Below are positions 31,464 through 38,925 of a DNA stretch of 64,000 nt, piece by piece (the stretch's first letter is position 1; each line of letters starts with the position of its first letter). The DNA lies in the NCBI GenBank assembly GCA_965206315.1, contig OZ242210.1:2108001-2172000 (forward strand), in the 5' to 3' direction. This DNA comes from Bin16 sp965206315 (GTDB lineage: Bacteria; Chloroflexota; Dehalococcoidia; Lucifugimonadales; Australimonadaceae). The notes beneath the pieces are model-generated. The model had not been told where the DNA came from and made no database searches. It saw nothing but the letters and a program-made list of their open reading frames with translations. Made by a program: the position numbers and the translations under genes.

Positions 31464-34336
31464 GGCTGCATTGCCAGCCAGCGGCCCACCGCCGGAGCGA
31501 GCTCGTCGAAGCGTCCCTTGACGATGGTGGCGGGCGGCATCGAGTTCAGGAACATGCGCCCGTACGCCTTGGACGTGATGCGGCTGTCCAGCACGACGGC
31601 GACGCCGCGATCGCCCTTGCTGCGGATGAGCCGCCCGAAGCCCTGGCGGAAGCGGAGCACGGCCTGCGGCACCGCGTACTGCATGAACGGCTGCTCGTAC
31701 TGGCCGGAGCGCGCTGCGAAGATCGGCTCGGTCGGCACGTTGAACGGCAGCCGCGCCACCACGAGCACCTTCAGCGTCTCGTTGCCGACGTCGACGCCCT
31801 CCCAGAACGAAGCGGTGCCGAGCAGGACGGCGCTGCGCTGGGCGCGGAAGCGCGCGAGCAGCTGCTGGGGCGTGCCGTCCACCCCCTGCGCCAGCACGCC
31901 GATGCCGCGGCGCGGCAGCACCCTGCGAAGTTTCGCGGCGGTACCTCGCACGGCGGCGTGCGACGTGAACAGCGCCATCGTCCGCCCCTCGGCGACCTGC
32001 GCGAGCCTCTCCAGTATGCTCGCGACTGCGTCGGCGTAGCGCGGGTCGTTCGGCTCCGGCACGTCGGTCGGCAGGCAGAGCAGGGCGGCGTTGCGGTAGT
32101 CGAACGGCGAGCCGAGGCAGACCTCGCCGGGCTCCTCGACCCCGAGCCGGGTGCGGACGTGCTCGAAGCCTCCCGCGACGGTGAGCGTCGCGCTCGTGAG
32201 GACGACGGTCGGCTTCGGCGCGAACAGCTCCTCGTGAAGGCGTGGGGCAACGTCGAGCGGCGCGCCGTTCAGCGAGAGGTTGTCGCCGCGCCCCACCCAG
32301 TAGACGGTGTCTGCGTCCGGCTCGGAGACGAAGCTGCGTATCTTCTGGCGCGCCTCGGCCTGGTCGACCAGCCACTCGTTGAGCTCGCCCTTCAACGGCT
32401 CCAGCACGGGCGCGGTCTCCGGCGGCAGGCTCTCCATCTCGCGCAGCAGGGCGTCGGCGCGCTCGCTCGCCTCGGCGGCACTCCGCTCGAAGCCGTCCCA
32501 CGCGATGTCGAGCGCCGACCATGCGGGCTGCGCGCGCTCCGCCGCCGTGATGCGTATCTCGCCCTCGTCGGACTCGCGTTGCTCCGCCGTGAACTGCGCG
32601 AGCCCCGCGGTCAGCTGCGCCCACTCGTCGCGCACCTTGTAGAGCGGCATCTGCGCCTCGTTCTGCCGGAGCTCGGCGCTCTCCTTGCGCGACTGCTCGA
32701 TAGCGCTCGCGCGCACGACCGTCCCGAAGCCGTGGATGACGGTGCCGAGCCGCTCGACGAGGTTCTCGACCGTCGCCTGCGAGACGCGGAAGCCGAACTG
32801 GCGCGTCGCCTCTGCTTCGAGGTTATGGGCCTCGTCGACGATGAGGTAGTCGTAGTCGGGCAGCAGCGAGCCGCCGACCTGGAGGTTGGAGAGCAGCAGC
32901 GAGTGGTTGACGACGAGCAGGTGCGCCGACGCGGCCTCGTCGCGGGCGTGGCGGTAGAAGCATGCACCCTCCCGCGCGCCGTTGCAGACGGCGAAGCCGC
33001 TGGCGCTCATGCGGTCCCACGACGCCAGCTCCGCGCCCGACAGCCGCAACTCGGCGCGGTCGCCGGTGCGCGTCTCGCGGAGCCATGCGAGCGTCTTCGC
33101 CATCGTGCGGGCGTCGTCGGGCGACGCCGTGTCGCCGTTCGCCGCCGCCTCCCAGCGCCGCAGGCAGAGGTAGTTCGCCTTGCCCTTGAACTGGGCGTAC
33201 CGGAAATTGGAGACGTCCAGCCCCGGCACGCCGCGCAGCACGTCCAGCAGGTCCGGGATGTCCTTCGCGATCAGCTGCTCCTGCAGGTTGATCGTGTTCG
33301 TGGAGACGACGACGCGGACGTTGTTGCGGAGCGCGAAGAGCACGGCGGGCAGCAGGTAGGCGACCGACTTGCCGATGCCGGTGCCGCCCTCCACGAGCAG
33401 GTGGTGCGATTCCGCCTTCGCCTCCGTCGAGCCGAACGCCCGCGCGACGGCCTCTGCCATCTCCGCCTGTTCGCCTCGCGCCTCGTAGCGGCGGAAGCGC
33501 TGCGCGAACGGGCCGTCGTTCGCGAGCAGGCGTCGCACCTCGTCCGGCGTCACCGGTCTCGTGGGCTTCGGCATGCCGAGGCTGCGGGGACGGTCCAGCC
33601 GCCGCGCGATCTCCTGCGGGTCGATGCCGCCGATGGGCCCGGCGTCGGTTGCGGCGGGCGACTCCGCGAGCGCGAATACGAGGTCGGCGAGCGGGCTGTG
33701 CGCCCGCGCGAGCAGGTCGGCGAGACGTCGCAGCAACCCGGCCCCGAGGCCCTGCGCGCGCTTCACGAGGGCGAGGTAGACGGCGTAGGTGAGCCGCGCG
33801 TCGTCGACGGCAGGGTGCTCTGTTCCCTTCCCCCTCGATGGGAGAGGGTCAGGGTTAGGGTGAACCTCTTGCTCCTGTCGTTCCTGCGGAGGCAGGAACC
33901 CCGTATCCCTGTCTGGTCCCTTCCCCCTCGATGGGGGAAGGTTAGGATGGGGGTGCTCCGGCGCGTCCACCCCGAGGCGCTCCGCCAGTTGCGCGAGCGA
34001 GTCGTCGGCGCTCGCGGGCATGAGCAGTTCCGCGAACTCGCGCACGTCCCAGACGCCCGCGCTCATCGCCGACGCCGTGTCCTCTCCCAGCGCATCCGCC
34101 AGCCCGTGCGCCACGATGGGTGCGCCGCTCGCGAACTCGGCGAGCGCGACCATCGCGCTGGCGTCGGCGGCGTGGAAGGTGTCGAGCTCGCGAGCGCCGT
34201 GGCACTTCACCGCGCCGACGGCGGTGAGCCGCCCACGCCCTGCTCGGTCAGCGGTGATGCCGGCGGCGAGCGCCACGACCGGCGCGTCGAGCGGGTGCAC
34301 GCTCAGCAGGCGCATGCGGTAGGTGGACTCGGTCAT
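31460..34336 (-). CDS. dinG: DinG-family helicase with degenerate exonuclease domain and in-frame repeat insertion
   Basis: 958 aa. The helicase has EGGTGIGKSVAYLLPA (Walker A), STNTINLQEQL, IVDEAHNLEAEA (DEAH box) and ALFTSHAAVRG and RQGFGRLIRS in the second half. Cysteines in NYLCLRR, FAVCNG and GACFY suit the Fe-S domain, though a fourth Cys is not obvious. The N-terminal exonuclease-like region (about 1-190) lacks the D-x-E of Exo I and retains only HPAVDDA of Exo III. Residues about 128-171 are encoded by three dispersed repeats and read HPHPNLPPSRGKG and HPNPDPLPSRGKG. Start ATG 34336. Confidence 0.9.
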   Translation of the reverse strand: MTESTYRMRLLSVHPLDAPVVALAAGITADRAGRGRLTAVGAVKCHGARELDTFHAADASAMVALAEFASGAPIVAHGLADALGEDTASAMSAGVWDVREFAELLMPASADDSLAQLAERLGVDAPEHPHPNLPPSRGKGPDRDTGFLPPQERQEQEVHPNPDPLPSRGKGTEHPAVDDARLTYAVYLALVKRAQGLGAGLLRRLADLLARAHSPLADLVFALAESPAATDAGPIGGIDPQEIARRLDRPRSLGMPKPTRPVTPDEVRRLLANDGPFAQRFRRYEARGEQAEMAEAVARAFGSTEAKAESHHLLVEGGTGIGKSVAYLLPAVLFALRNNVRVVVSTNTINLQEQLIAKDIPDLLDVLRGVPGLDVSNFRYAQFKGKANYLCLRRWEAAANGDTASPDDARTMAKTLAWLRETRTGDRAELRLSGAELASWDRMSASGFAVCNGAREGACFYRHARDEAASAHLLVVNHSLLLSNLQVGGSLLPDYDYLIVDEAHNLEAEATRQFGFRVSQATVENLVERLGTVIHGFGTVVRASAIEQSRKESAELRQNEAQMPLYKVRDEWAQLTAGLAQFTAEQRESDEGEIRITAAERAQPAWSALDIAWDGFERSAAEASERADALLREMESLPPETAPVLEPLKGELNEWLVDQAEARQKIRSFVSEPDADTVYWVGRGDNLSLNGAPLDVAPRLHEELFAPKPTVVLTSATLTVAGGFEHVRTRLGVEEPGEVCLGSPFDYRNAALLCLPTDVPEPNDPRYADAVASILERLAQVAEGRTMALFTSHAAVRGTAAKLRRVLPRRGIGVLAQGVDGTPQQLLARFRAQRSAVLLGTASFWEGVDVGNETLKVLVVARLPFNVPTEPIFAARSGQYEQPFMQYAVPQAVLRFRQGFGRLIRSKGDRGVAVVLDSRITSKAYGRMFLNSMPPATIVKGRFDELAPAVGRWLAMQP
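33825..33865 (+). repeat. Palindromic repeat family A, copy 2 (inside dinG)
   Basis: CCCTTCCCCCTCGATGGGAG plus the G-rich tail, a variant of the copies at 33918 and 43760. On the dinG strand it encodes HPNPDPLPSRGKG in frame. Confidence 0.85.
33877..33903 (+). repeat. Palindromic repeat family B, copy 1 (inside dinG)
   Basis: Perfect 8-bp arms GTTCCTGC / GCAGGAAC around GGAG. Identical cores lie at 57977-58003 and 59680-59706. In dinG it encodes GFLPPQERQEQ in frame. Confidence 0.85.
33918..33955 (+). repeat. Palindromic repeat family A, copy 3 (inside dinG)
   Basis: Perfect arms CTTCCCCC / GGGGGAAG around TCGAT, then GTTAGGATGGGGGTG. It is identical over its length to the copy at 43760-43800. 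On the dinG strand it encodes HPHPNLPPSRGKG in frame. Confidence 0.9.
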
Positions 34337-34465
34337 CGGCTGCACGGTACGGGAGCGCGCGCCTGTCGCGCAAGGAGTGGGTGTCGCCTGCGCGCGCGTG
34401 TTGACCCCTCGCGTGCGCGCCAGCACAATGCGGGCGAACGCACCCCATCAGGCAGGAGGCAGGCC

Positions 34466-35143
34466 ATGAGCACCGACGCTCCCGCGAAGGCATTCGTCGA
34501 CGAGGTCATCAACGAGATCATCGAGCCCGGAGTGGAGCGGCTGCTGGAGAGCCGCTACTTCGCCGACCTGCGCGCGGGCACGCTCACGAAGCGCCGCATG
34601 CAGGGCTTCGCCATCCAGCACTACCGCCACAACATGGCCATCCTCAAGGGCTTCGCGCTCCTCGCGGTACAGGCCGCGCCCCGCAACGACCTCTTCCGCG
34701 TCTACGCGGGCGGGCTGAACGAGGAGATCACCCACCCGGACATGTGCAAGAAGTTCGGGTTCGCGCTCGGGCTGAGCGACGACGATTTCGAGAACGCGCT
34801 GCCCGCCTACGGCTGCCTCGCGCACACCGCTGCCTGCCTGCACGACATGTACCTGGCGACCCCGGCGCAGATGCGCGCCAACGCGCTCTCCAACGAGACG
34901 ATGGTGCAGCGGTATTCCACCGAGTTCGACAACCACCTGCGCTCCTACGGCATACCTGAGGAGGCGATGGAGTTCTTCATCGTCCACAAGGGCGCGGACA
35001 TCGAGCACACGGAGCGCGCGGCGAACGCGATAGCACAGCTCGCGGTGACGGACGAGGAGCAGGAGCGCGTGCGCGCCGTCTGCCGCAACATGGCGAAGTT
35101 CAAGCTCGGCAAGTTCGAGAGCATCTACGACGAGTACGCGTAG
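34466..35143 (+). CDS. TenA/PqqC/CADD-like heme-oxygenase-fold protein
   Basis: 225 aa, all-alpha. FAIQHYRHNMAILKGFALLAVQAAP and GGLNEEITHPDM resemble PqqC and iron-containing CADD-like oxidases. HKGADIEHTERAANAIA (about 177) carries the D-x2-H of the heme-oxygenase-like di-iron group, so a metal-dependent redox function is more likely than TenA thiaminase. ATG 34466 follows GGCAGGAGGCAGGCC. It is divergent from dinG and stands alone. Substrate unknown. Confidence 0.75.
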   Translation: MSTDAPAKAFVDEVINEIIEPGVERLLESRYFADLRAGTLTKRRMQGFAIQHYRHNMAILKGFALLAVQAAPRNDLFRVYAGGLNEEITHPDMCKKFGFALGLSDDDFENALPAYGCLAHTAACLHDMYLATPAQMRANALSNETMVQRYSTEFDNHLRSYGIPEEAMEFFIVHKGADIEHTERAANAIAQLAVTDEEQERVRAVCRNMAKFKLGKFESIYDEYA

Positions 35144-35199
35144 GGAGGAACACAGGGAGGAGGAGTCTCCGGCCTCCTCCTTGAACCATGCGAAACCCC

Positions 35200-35865
35200 T
35201 TACGCTAGAGGCAGAAGAGAAAGTTGTTTGCCCAGATCGCGAGCACGAGACGATTTGATGTAGTCGCTAAAAATAATCATAGACCACGGATCGAAGTCCT
35301 TGCGGATTGCGGATAGCTGCCTTATCGTGGAGGGCTTTCTGCTGTACCGGGAGTGCATGGAAAACTCCTCTGTAGCCTTAGGCTTCACAGAGCCTGCGAT
35401 CACGACCTTGTACACAACGCCAATGTGCCGAGAAGACTCGATAGAAGACGAATCAACAACTAACCCGACCGGACGTGGTTCCAAGCCACGGGTGTCGGCC
35501 CTTAATTCTTCATCGATTTCCCGGGTTAGGGTGGACATAGATAAGGCCAAGAAACTGTCATGCGTGGTTCCTTGGTCTATGTGCCCTCCGATTATCAGAC
35601 TAAACCGGTTCCGCAAGTCTGAACGGCCTTCCTTGATTCTGCGGAATACGTGGTATTCTGACTCTTCGTTAGTCACCAATGTGCATGGAATGGGTTGCAC
35701 TAACTCCTGTGATGATTCTGCATTCTCCCTAGTGACCCAGGTCATGGTTGCTTCAGCAGACTGTATGATCACGCTCGCTGCTTCCCACGGTGTGAATCGA
35801 TCGCAATCGGCAAAATGCGCTCTGGGGAAACAGAGGACCTGCTGTTGTTGTTTGGTCGTCATCAC
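35200..35865 (-). CDS. Nudix-like hydrolase (COG4112-type)
   Basis: 221 aa. LIIGGHIDQGTTHDSF followed by LTREIDEEL is a Nudix box variant (G...REXXEE) like that of COG4112 predicted phosphoesterases. N- and C-terminal extensions surround it. Start GTG 35865 or ATG 35862; AGGAG lies at better distance for GTG. The gene starts 4 bases after the stop of the P-loop kinase gene and the two are AT-rich compared with the flanks, so they form a two-gene transferred operon. Substrate unknown; a nucleotide-related compound is plausible given the kinase partner. Confidence 0.7.
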   Translation of the reverse strand: MMTTKQQQQVLCFPRAHFADCDRFTPWEAASVIIQSAEATMTWVTRENAESSQELVQPIPCTLVTNEESEYHVFRRIKEGRSDLRNRFSLIIGGHIDQGTTHDSFLALSMSTLTREIDEELRADTRGLEPRPVGLVVDSSSIESSRHIGVVYKVVIAGSVKPKATEEFSMHSRYSRKPSTIRQLSAIRKDFDPWSMIIFSDYIKSSRARDLGKQLSLLPLA

Positions 35866-35869
35866 GGAA

Positions 35870-36586
35870 CTACTCCTGTCTAGATTTGAGGATGGCTAGA
35901 ATCAGTCGCGCGGCTTGTTCTGCTGTTGACCTTGGTGTAGTTGCCTTGTTCTTGCTAGTGTCTATTGTTTCAAACCGCGGGAATTCCTGAGCGTATTTCC
36001 GCTTAACTTCGTCGTACGCATTATTTAGTTGCTGAAGATTCTCGGCGTTCATAGCGCGCCCCGGTTCATTAATCAGCTTATCGCTATTCTCTCGTTCGAG
36101 GGAAGTTTCGTGGTCGGCCTTAAACAATAGGACTGCGTCAATTGCAGAGCACCAATGGTCGACGAGCAGGAAGTTATGCACGTGGTCACGTTCTTGCGGA
36201 GTGACCCGGCCTTGTGTCTGCAACAGTTCAAACCAGGCGAGAGCGTCAAACAGGCCCCTATCCAGAATTGCCAAATCATATCTGTCCGAACCGTGCAGTC
36301 CGTCGAGAACGTGCATGAGAGCATAGGAAGCAGACCAAGTGTTGAATGCTACCCAGTCATCCTTTAGGTAGTATGGAGTGCGTTTAGATGCTCCTTCGGT
36401 TGGAGCAAGAACTTTGTAATCCAGCCGCCGAAAGAAGTGAGAGACTATGTCGATACAGGTACTCTTCCCGCTCTTAGGGGTCCCTGAGAATTCAACAAAC
36501 AATGGCTTTGAGTCACTGGCTGCTTTCGTTCTGATGGATTGCAGTACCTCCGTTGCTTCCTCCCTAAGTCCTTCCAGCGATTCCAT
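35870..36586 (-). CDS. P-loop nucleotide/deoxynucleoside kinase-like protein
   Basis: 238 aa. FVEFSGTPKSGKSTCIDIV is the Walker A with the G-x4-GKST pattern (about 35-43). LAILDRGLFDALAWFELL resembles the D-R-G/S block of deoxynucleoside and thymidylate kinases. ESLEGLREEATEVLQ suggests an N-terminal helix. GAGGAG precedes ATG 36586. It is the first gene of a two-gene operon with a Nudix-like protein; both are AT-rich. The phosphorylated substrate is unknown. Confidence 0.6.
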   Translation of the reverse strand: MESLEGLREEATEVLQSIRTKAASDSKPLFVEFSGTPKSGKSTCIDIVSHFFRRLDYKVLAPTEGASKRTPYYLKDDWVAFNTWSASYALMHVLDGLHGSDRYDLAILDRGLFDALAWFELLQTQGRVTPQERDHVHNFLLVDHWCSAIDAVLLFKADHETSLERENSDKLINEPGRAMNAENLQQLNNAYDEVKRKYAQEFPRFETIDTSKNKATTPRSTAEQAARLILAILKSRQE

Positions 36587-36629
36587 AGCTCCTCTCTATC
36601 TGCCCCAACTGGCTGGCCAAAGCAGTTTC

Positions 36630-36658
36630 GGTATAACACTCCTGGAGTGTCGTTGCAA
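36630..36658 (-). promoter_or_regulatory. Promoter of the kinase/Nudix operon with palindromic operator
   Basis: On the minus strand TTGCAA (36653-36658) and TATACC (36630-36635) are separated by exactly 17 bases. A perfect 7-bp inverted repeat with one central base (ACACTCC/GGAGTGT, 36636-36650) fills the spacer. A repressor bound there would block transcription. The expected start is near 36623, 37 bases before the kinase ATG. Confidence 0.6.
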
Positions 36659-36689
36659 GGCGCTTGTGACCCGGGACGAAGACGCTCCC

Positions 36690-37367
36690 TCACCCAGCAC
36701 GCCTGTACACGAGCGCGTTGCCGTCCTTGCCGCAGATCTCGATGACGCCGCCTTCGCGGAAGCAGAACGCCGCCTTCTGAGCGAGGTTCCGCGTCGACTG
36801 CATCGCCGCTGCGATGTCGGTTGTCGTGAACGTTTCGGGAAGGCGGGCGTCGACCAGGGCGAACAGATCGGCCATCGACGCGACGGTGTGCGTCTCGACG
36901 ACGTCCACGAGCCGGCGGTCGACGCGGGTCCAGTCGCGGCGCCAGTGTCGTCGCTTGCGCGGCGCGCGGACCTCCTCCTCGACCGTCATCACGACCTCCA
37001 GCGTGAGGTTGGGGTGCGCCAGCAGCGGCGGGATGCTGACCAGCGCCGTGAAGACGTCGAACACCGAGCCGTGCTTCGGAGACCTGCGCCGCGTCGTGGG
37101 GAGGGACGGGTCGTCGGGCACCTTGACGAGGTACCTGTCCCTGGCGATGGGGTGCACCAGCGTGACCGGATGCGCGTCGAGCAGGTGCGTCAGCTTGTGC
37201 CTGAGCGGCCCGAAGCTGCCGGTCTGTATCTCGACGATGCGGCCATCTGCGACCACGTCCGTCACGAAGCCGTCGACGACCTGCTCGGTCTCGCTCCCGG
37301 CGACGGCGTAGCGCTCCTTCAGTGCCCGGTGCAGCGACCGTTCGTTGAGCTCGCCGATGGTGGTCAT
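36690..37367 (-). CDS. Uncharacterised protein, possible PD-(D/E)XK-like nuclease fold
   Basis: 225 aa. LNERSLHRALKERYAVAG, then QVVDGFVTDVVADGRIVEIQTGSF: an Asp, Asp and Glu-Ile-Gln arrangement on predicted strands that recalls the PD-(D/E)XK or ExQ nuclease core. LRHKLTHLLDAHPVTLVHPI and DRYLVKV follow. The C-terminal half looks like a winged-helix region (VASMADLFALVDARLPETFT). I do not recognise a named family. ATG 37367 lies 5 bases after the stop of the CCA transferase gene, so the two are cotranscribed; a link to tRNA or RNA metabolism is only positional. Confidence 0.5.
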   Translation of the reverse strand: MTTIGELNERSLHRALKERYAVAGSETEQVVDGFVTDVVADGRIVEIQTGSFGPLRHKLTHLLDAHPVTLVHPIARDRYLVKVPDDPSLPTTRRRSPKHGSVFDVFTALVSIPPLLAHPNLTLEVVMTVEEEVRAPRKRRHWRRDWTRVDRRLVDVVETHTVASMADLFALVDARLPETFTTTDIAAAMQSTRNLAQKAAFCFREGGVIEICGKDGNALVYRRAG

Positions 37368-37372
37368 GGGCG

Positions 37373-38599
37373 CTACTGCTGCACGCCCAGCCGCTCCCGT
37401 ACGAAGCGCTCCGCCTGCGTCCGTCCGCGCACGGCGCCGTCCAGCACCGCGTTGCGCAGCGTGGTCAGCATCCCGCCGACGGCGGGGCCGGGCGGCACGC
37501 CGAGCGCGAGCAGGTCGTGGCCGTCCAGCGGCGAACGTCGGCGTGACGCATCGAGGTAGCGCGCGAGGTTGCGGCGAGCCCCCGCGCTTGCGGCTGCGGC
37601 CGACGCGGCCTCCACCGCCTCGCGGGGCGCTGCGCCCACGATGGCCGACACCGCGCTGGGACGCTGCGCCTCGGTCAGCGCCTGCTCGGATGCGCGCAGG
37701 CGCACGACGGCGCGCATGACCTGCGCCTGGCGCTTGTTGGCGCCGATGCGCTCGCGGAAGGCGCCGGCGCGCTCGGCGGGCAGGGTCCAGGTGAGTGCCC
37801 CAAGGAGCGCGAGCCCACGCAGGCCACGAGCGTCGGCCCGCCTGAGCGTGGCGCGCACCTCCAAAGCGGCGAGTCCGGCCTCGACAGCGGGCAGCACGCC
37901 GAGCCGTATCGCCGTGAGCACGGCGCGGGCGGCGTCCTGCTCCGTCAGCAAGCGCTCGATCTCGCGTCGGACCCGCGCGGCGGAGACGGCGTCCACGTTC
38001 GGCAGGTTGCGGCGGAACTGCCTGCGCGTCGAGGGATCCATGCGGAAGCCCAGCCGCGAGACGTAGCGCGCCGCGCGGAACAGCCGCGTGGGGTCGTCGC
38101 GGAACGACGCCCCGTGCAGCACCCGCACGAGTCCGGCGTCGAGGTCGGCGACGCCGTTCTGCGTGTCCAGCAGTTCGCCGAAGCGTTGCGGATGCAGCGA
38201 CGCCGCCATCGCATTGATGCCGAAGTCGCGCCGCGCGAGATCGTCCGCCATATCCGCCTGCGCCACGATCACCGGCAGCGAGGCAGGGTAGGGGTAGACC
38301 TCGGCGCGGGCGGTGGCGAGGTCGAGTGTCCTGCCGTCCAGCCGCAGCTTGACCGTCCCGAACTGCGACCGCGCGCCGCACGTCCCACCGAGCCGTTCAG
38401 CGAGCCTCGGCCCCAGCTCGGCGGCGGGCGTTTCCGACGTGAGGTCGAGGTCGAGCACGGGACGCCCGAGCAGGGCGTCGCGCACCGGCCCGCCGACCAG
38501 CCACAGCTCGACGCCCTCGTTGGCGGCCGCATCGCCGAGGCGGCGCAGCAGGGCGAGGTCGTCAGGGATGAGCGCGGCGTCGAGCGGTACGAGGGCCAT
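37373..38599 (-). CDS. CCA-adding enzyme / poly(A) polymerase family tRNA nucleotidyltransferase
   Basis: 408 aa, class II nucleotidyltransferase. LVGGPVRDALLGRPVLDLDL (about 34-53) has the GG-x-VRD and D-x-D metal site. RRDFGINAMAASL and DDPTRLFRAARYVSRLGFRM are the standard downstream motifs. It adds or repairs CCA at tRNA 3' ends. The tRNA genes of this window already encode CCA, so repair would be its main role here. It is the first gene of an operon with the protein at 36690. Upstream is a repeat-filled gap. Confidence 0.9.
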   Translation of the reverse strand: MALVPLDAALIPDDLALLRRLGDAAANEGVELWLVGGPVRDALLGRPVLDLDLTSETPAAELGPRLAERLGGTCGARSQFGTVKLRLDGRTLDLATARAEVYPYPASLPVIVAQADMADDLARRDFGINAMAASLHPQRFGELLDTQNGVADLDAGLVRVLHGASFRDDPTRLFRAARYVSRLGFRMDPSTRRQFRRNLPNVDAVSAARVRREIERLLTEQDAARAVLTAIRLGVLPAVEAGLAALEVRATLRRADARGLRGLALLGALTWTLPAERAGAFRERIGANKRQAQVMRAVVRLRASEQALTEAQRPSAVSAIVGAAPREAVEAASAAAASAGARRNLARYLDASRRRSPLDGHDLLALGVPPGPAVGGMLTTLRNAVLDGAVRGRTQAERFVRERLGVQQ

Positions 38600-38925
38600 G
38601 CGGGAAGGGTATCACTGTGCGCAGGCGGCGCTTCTCATGTCATTCCGAGCGGAGTCGAGGAATCTCTCAGGGATAACCGCTCATGGTGAGCCTGTCGAAC
38701 CACGCTCCCGCGCTTCGGTCCGCAACCTCGCAGCCTGCGGCTGGGGTGTTCCGTCATTCCCGCACCGGCGAGAATCCCATGTGACCGCAGGTCGCACGTG
38801 CGCAGCAGCGCACGCGGTGGGGCTGCGGCGTGGGGCCTGTCATGCTGAGCGGAGCGCAGCGGAGTCGAAGCATCTCTCGGGCTCCCCTCGCCCTCTGGGA
38901 GAGGGGCTGGGGGTGAGGGTGGTCC
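38600..38925. repeat. Repeat-filled intergenic region (families C, D, E, F)
   Basis: 326 bases without a gene, made of dispersed repeats: D at 38639-38671 and 38839-38880, E at 38679-38706, C at 38753-38779 and F at 38886-38920. Each recurs elsewhere in the window (near 46009, 58047, 58126 and 58847). C carries ATTCCCGC/GCGAGAAT-type arms. No promoter for the adjacent genes was recognised. Confidence 0.8.

Noticed and set aside
33825..33955. CRISPR-like array of repeats
   Set aside because: Two copies of one repeat and one of another, with unequal spacing, in a coding gene and found elsewhere singly.
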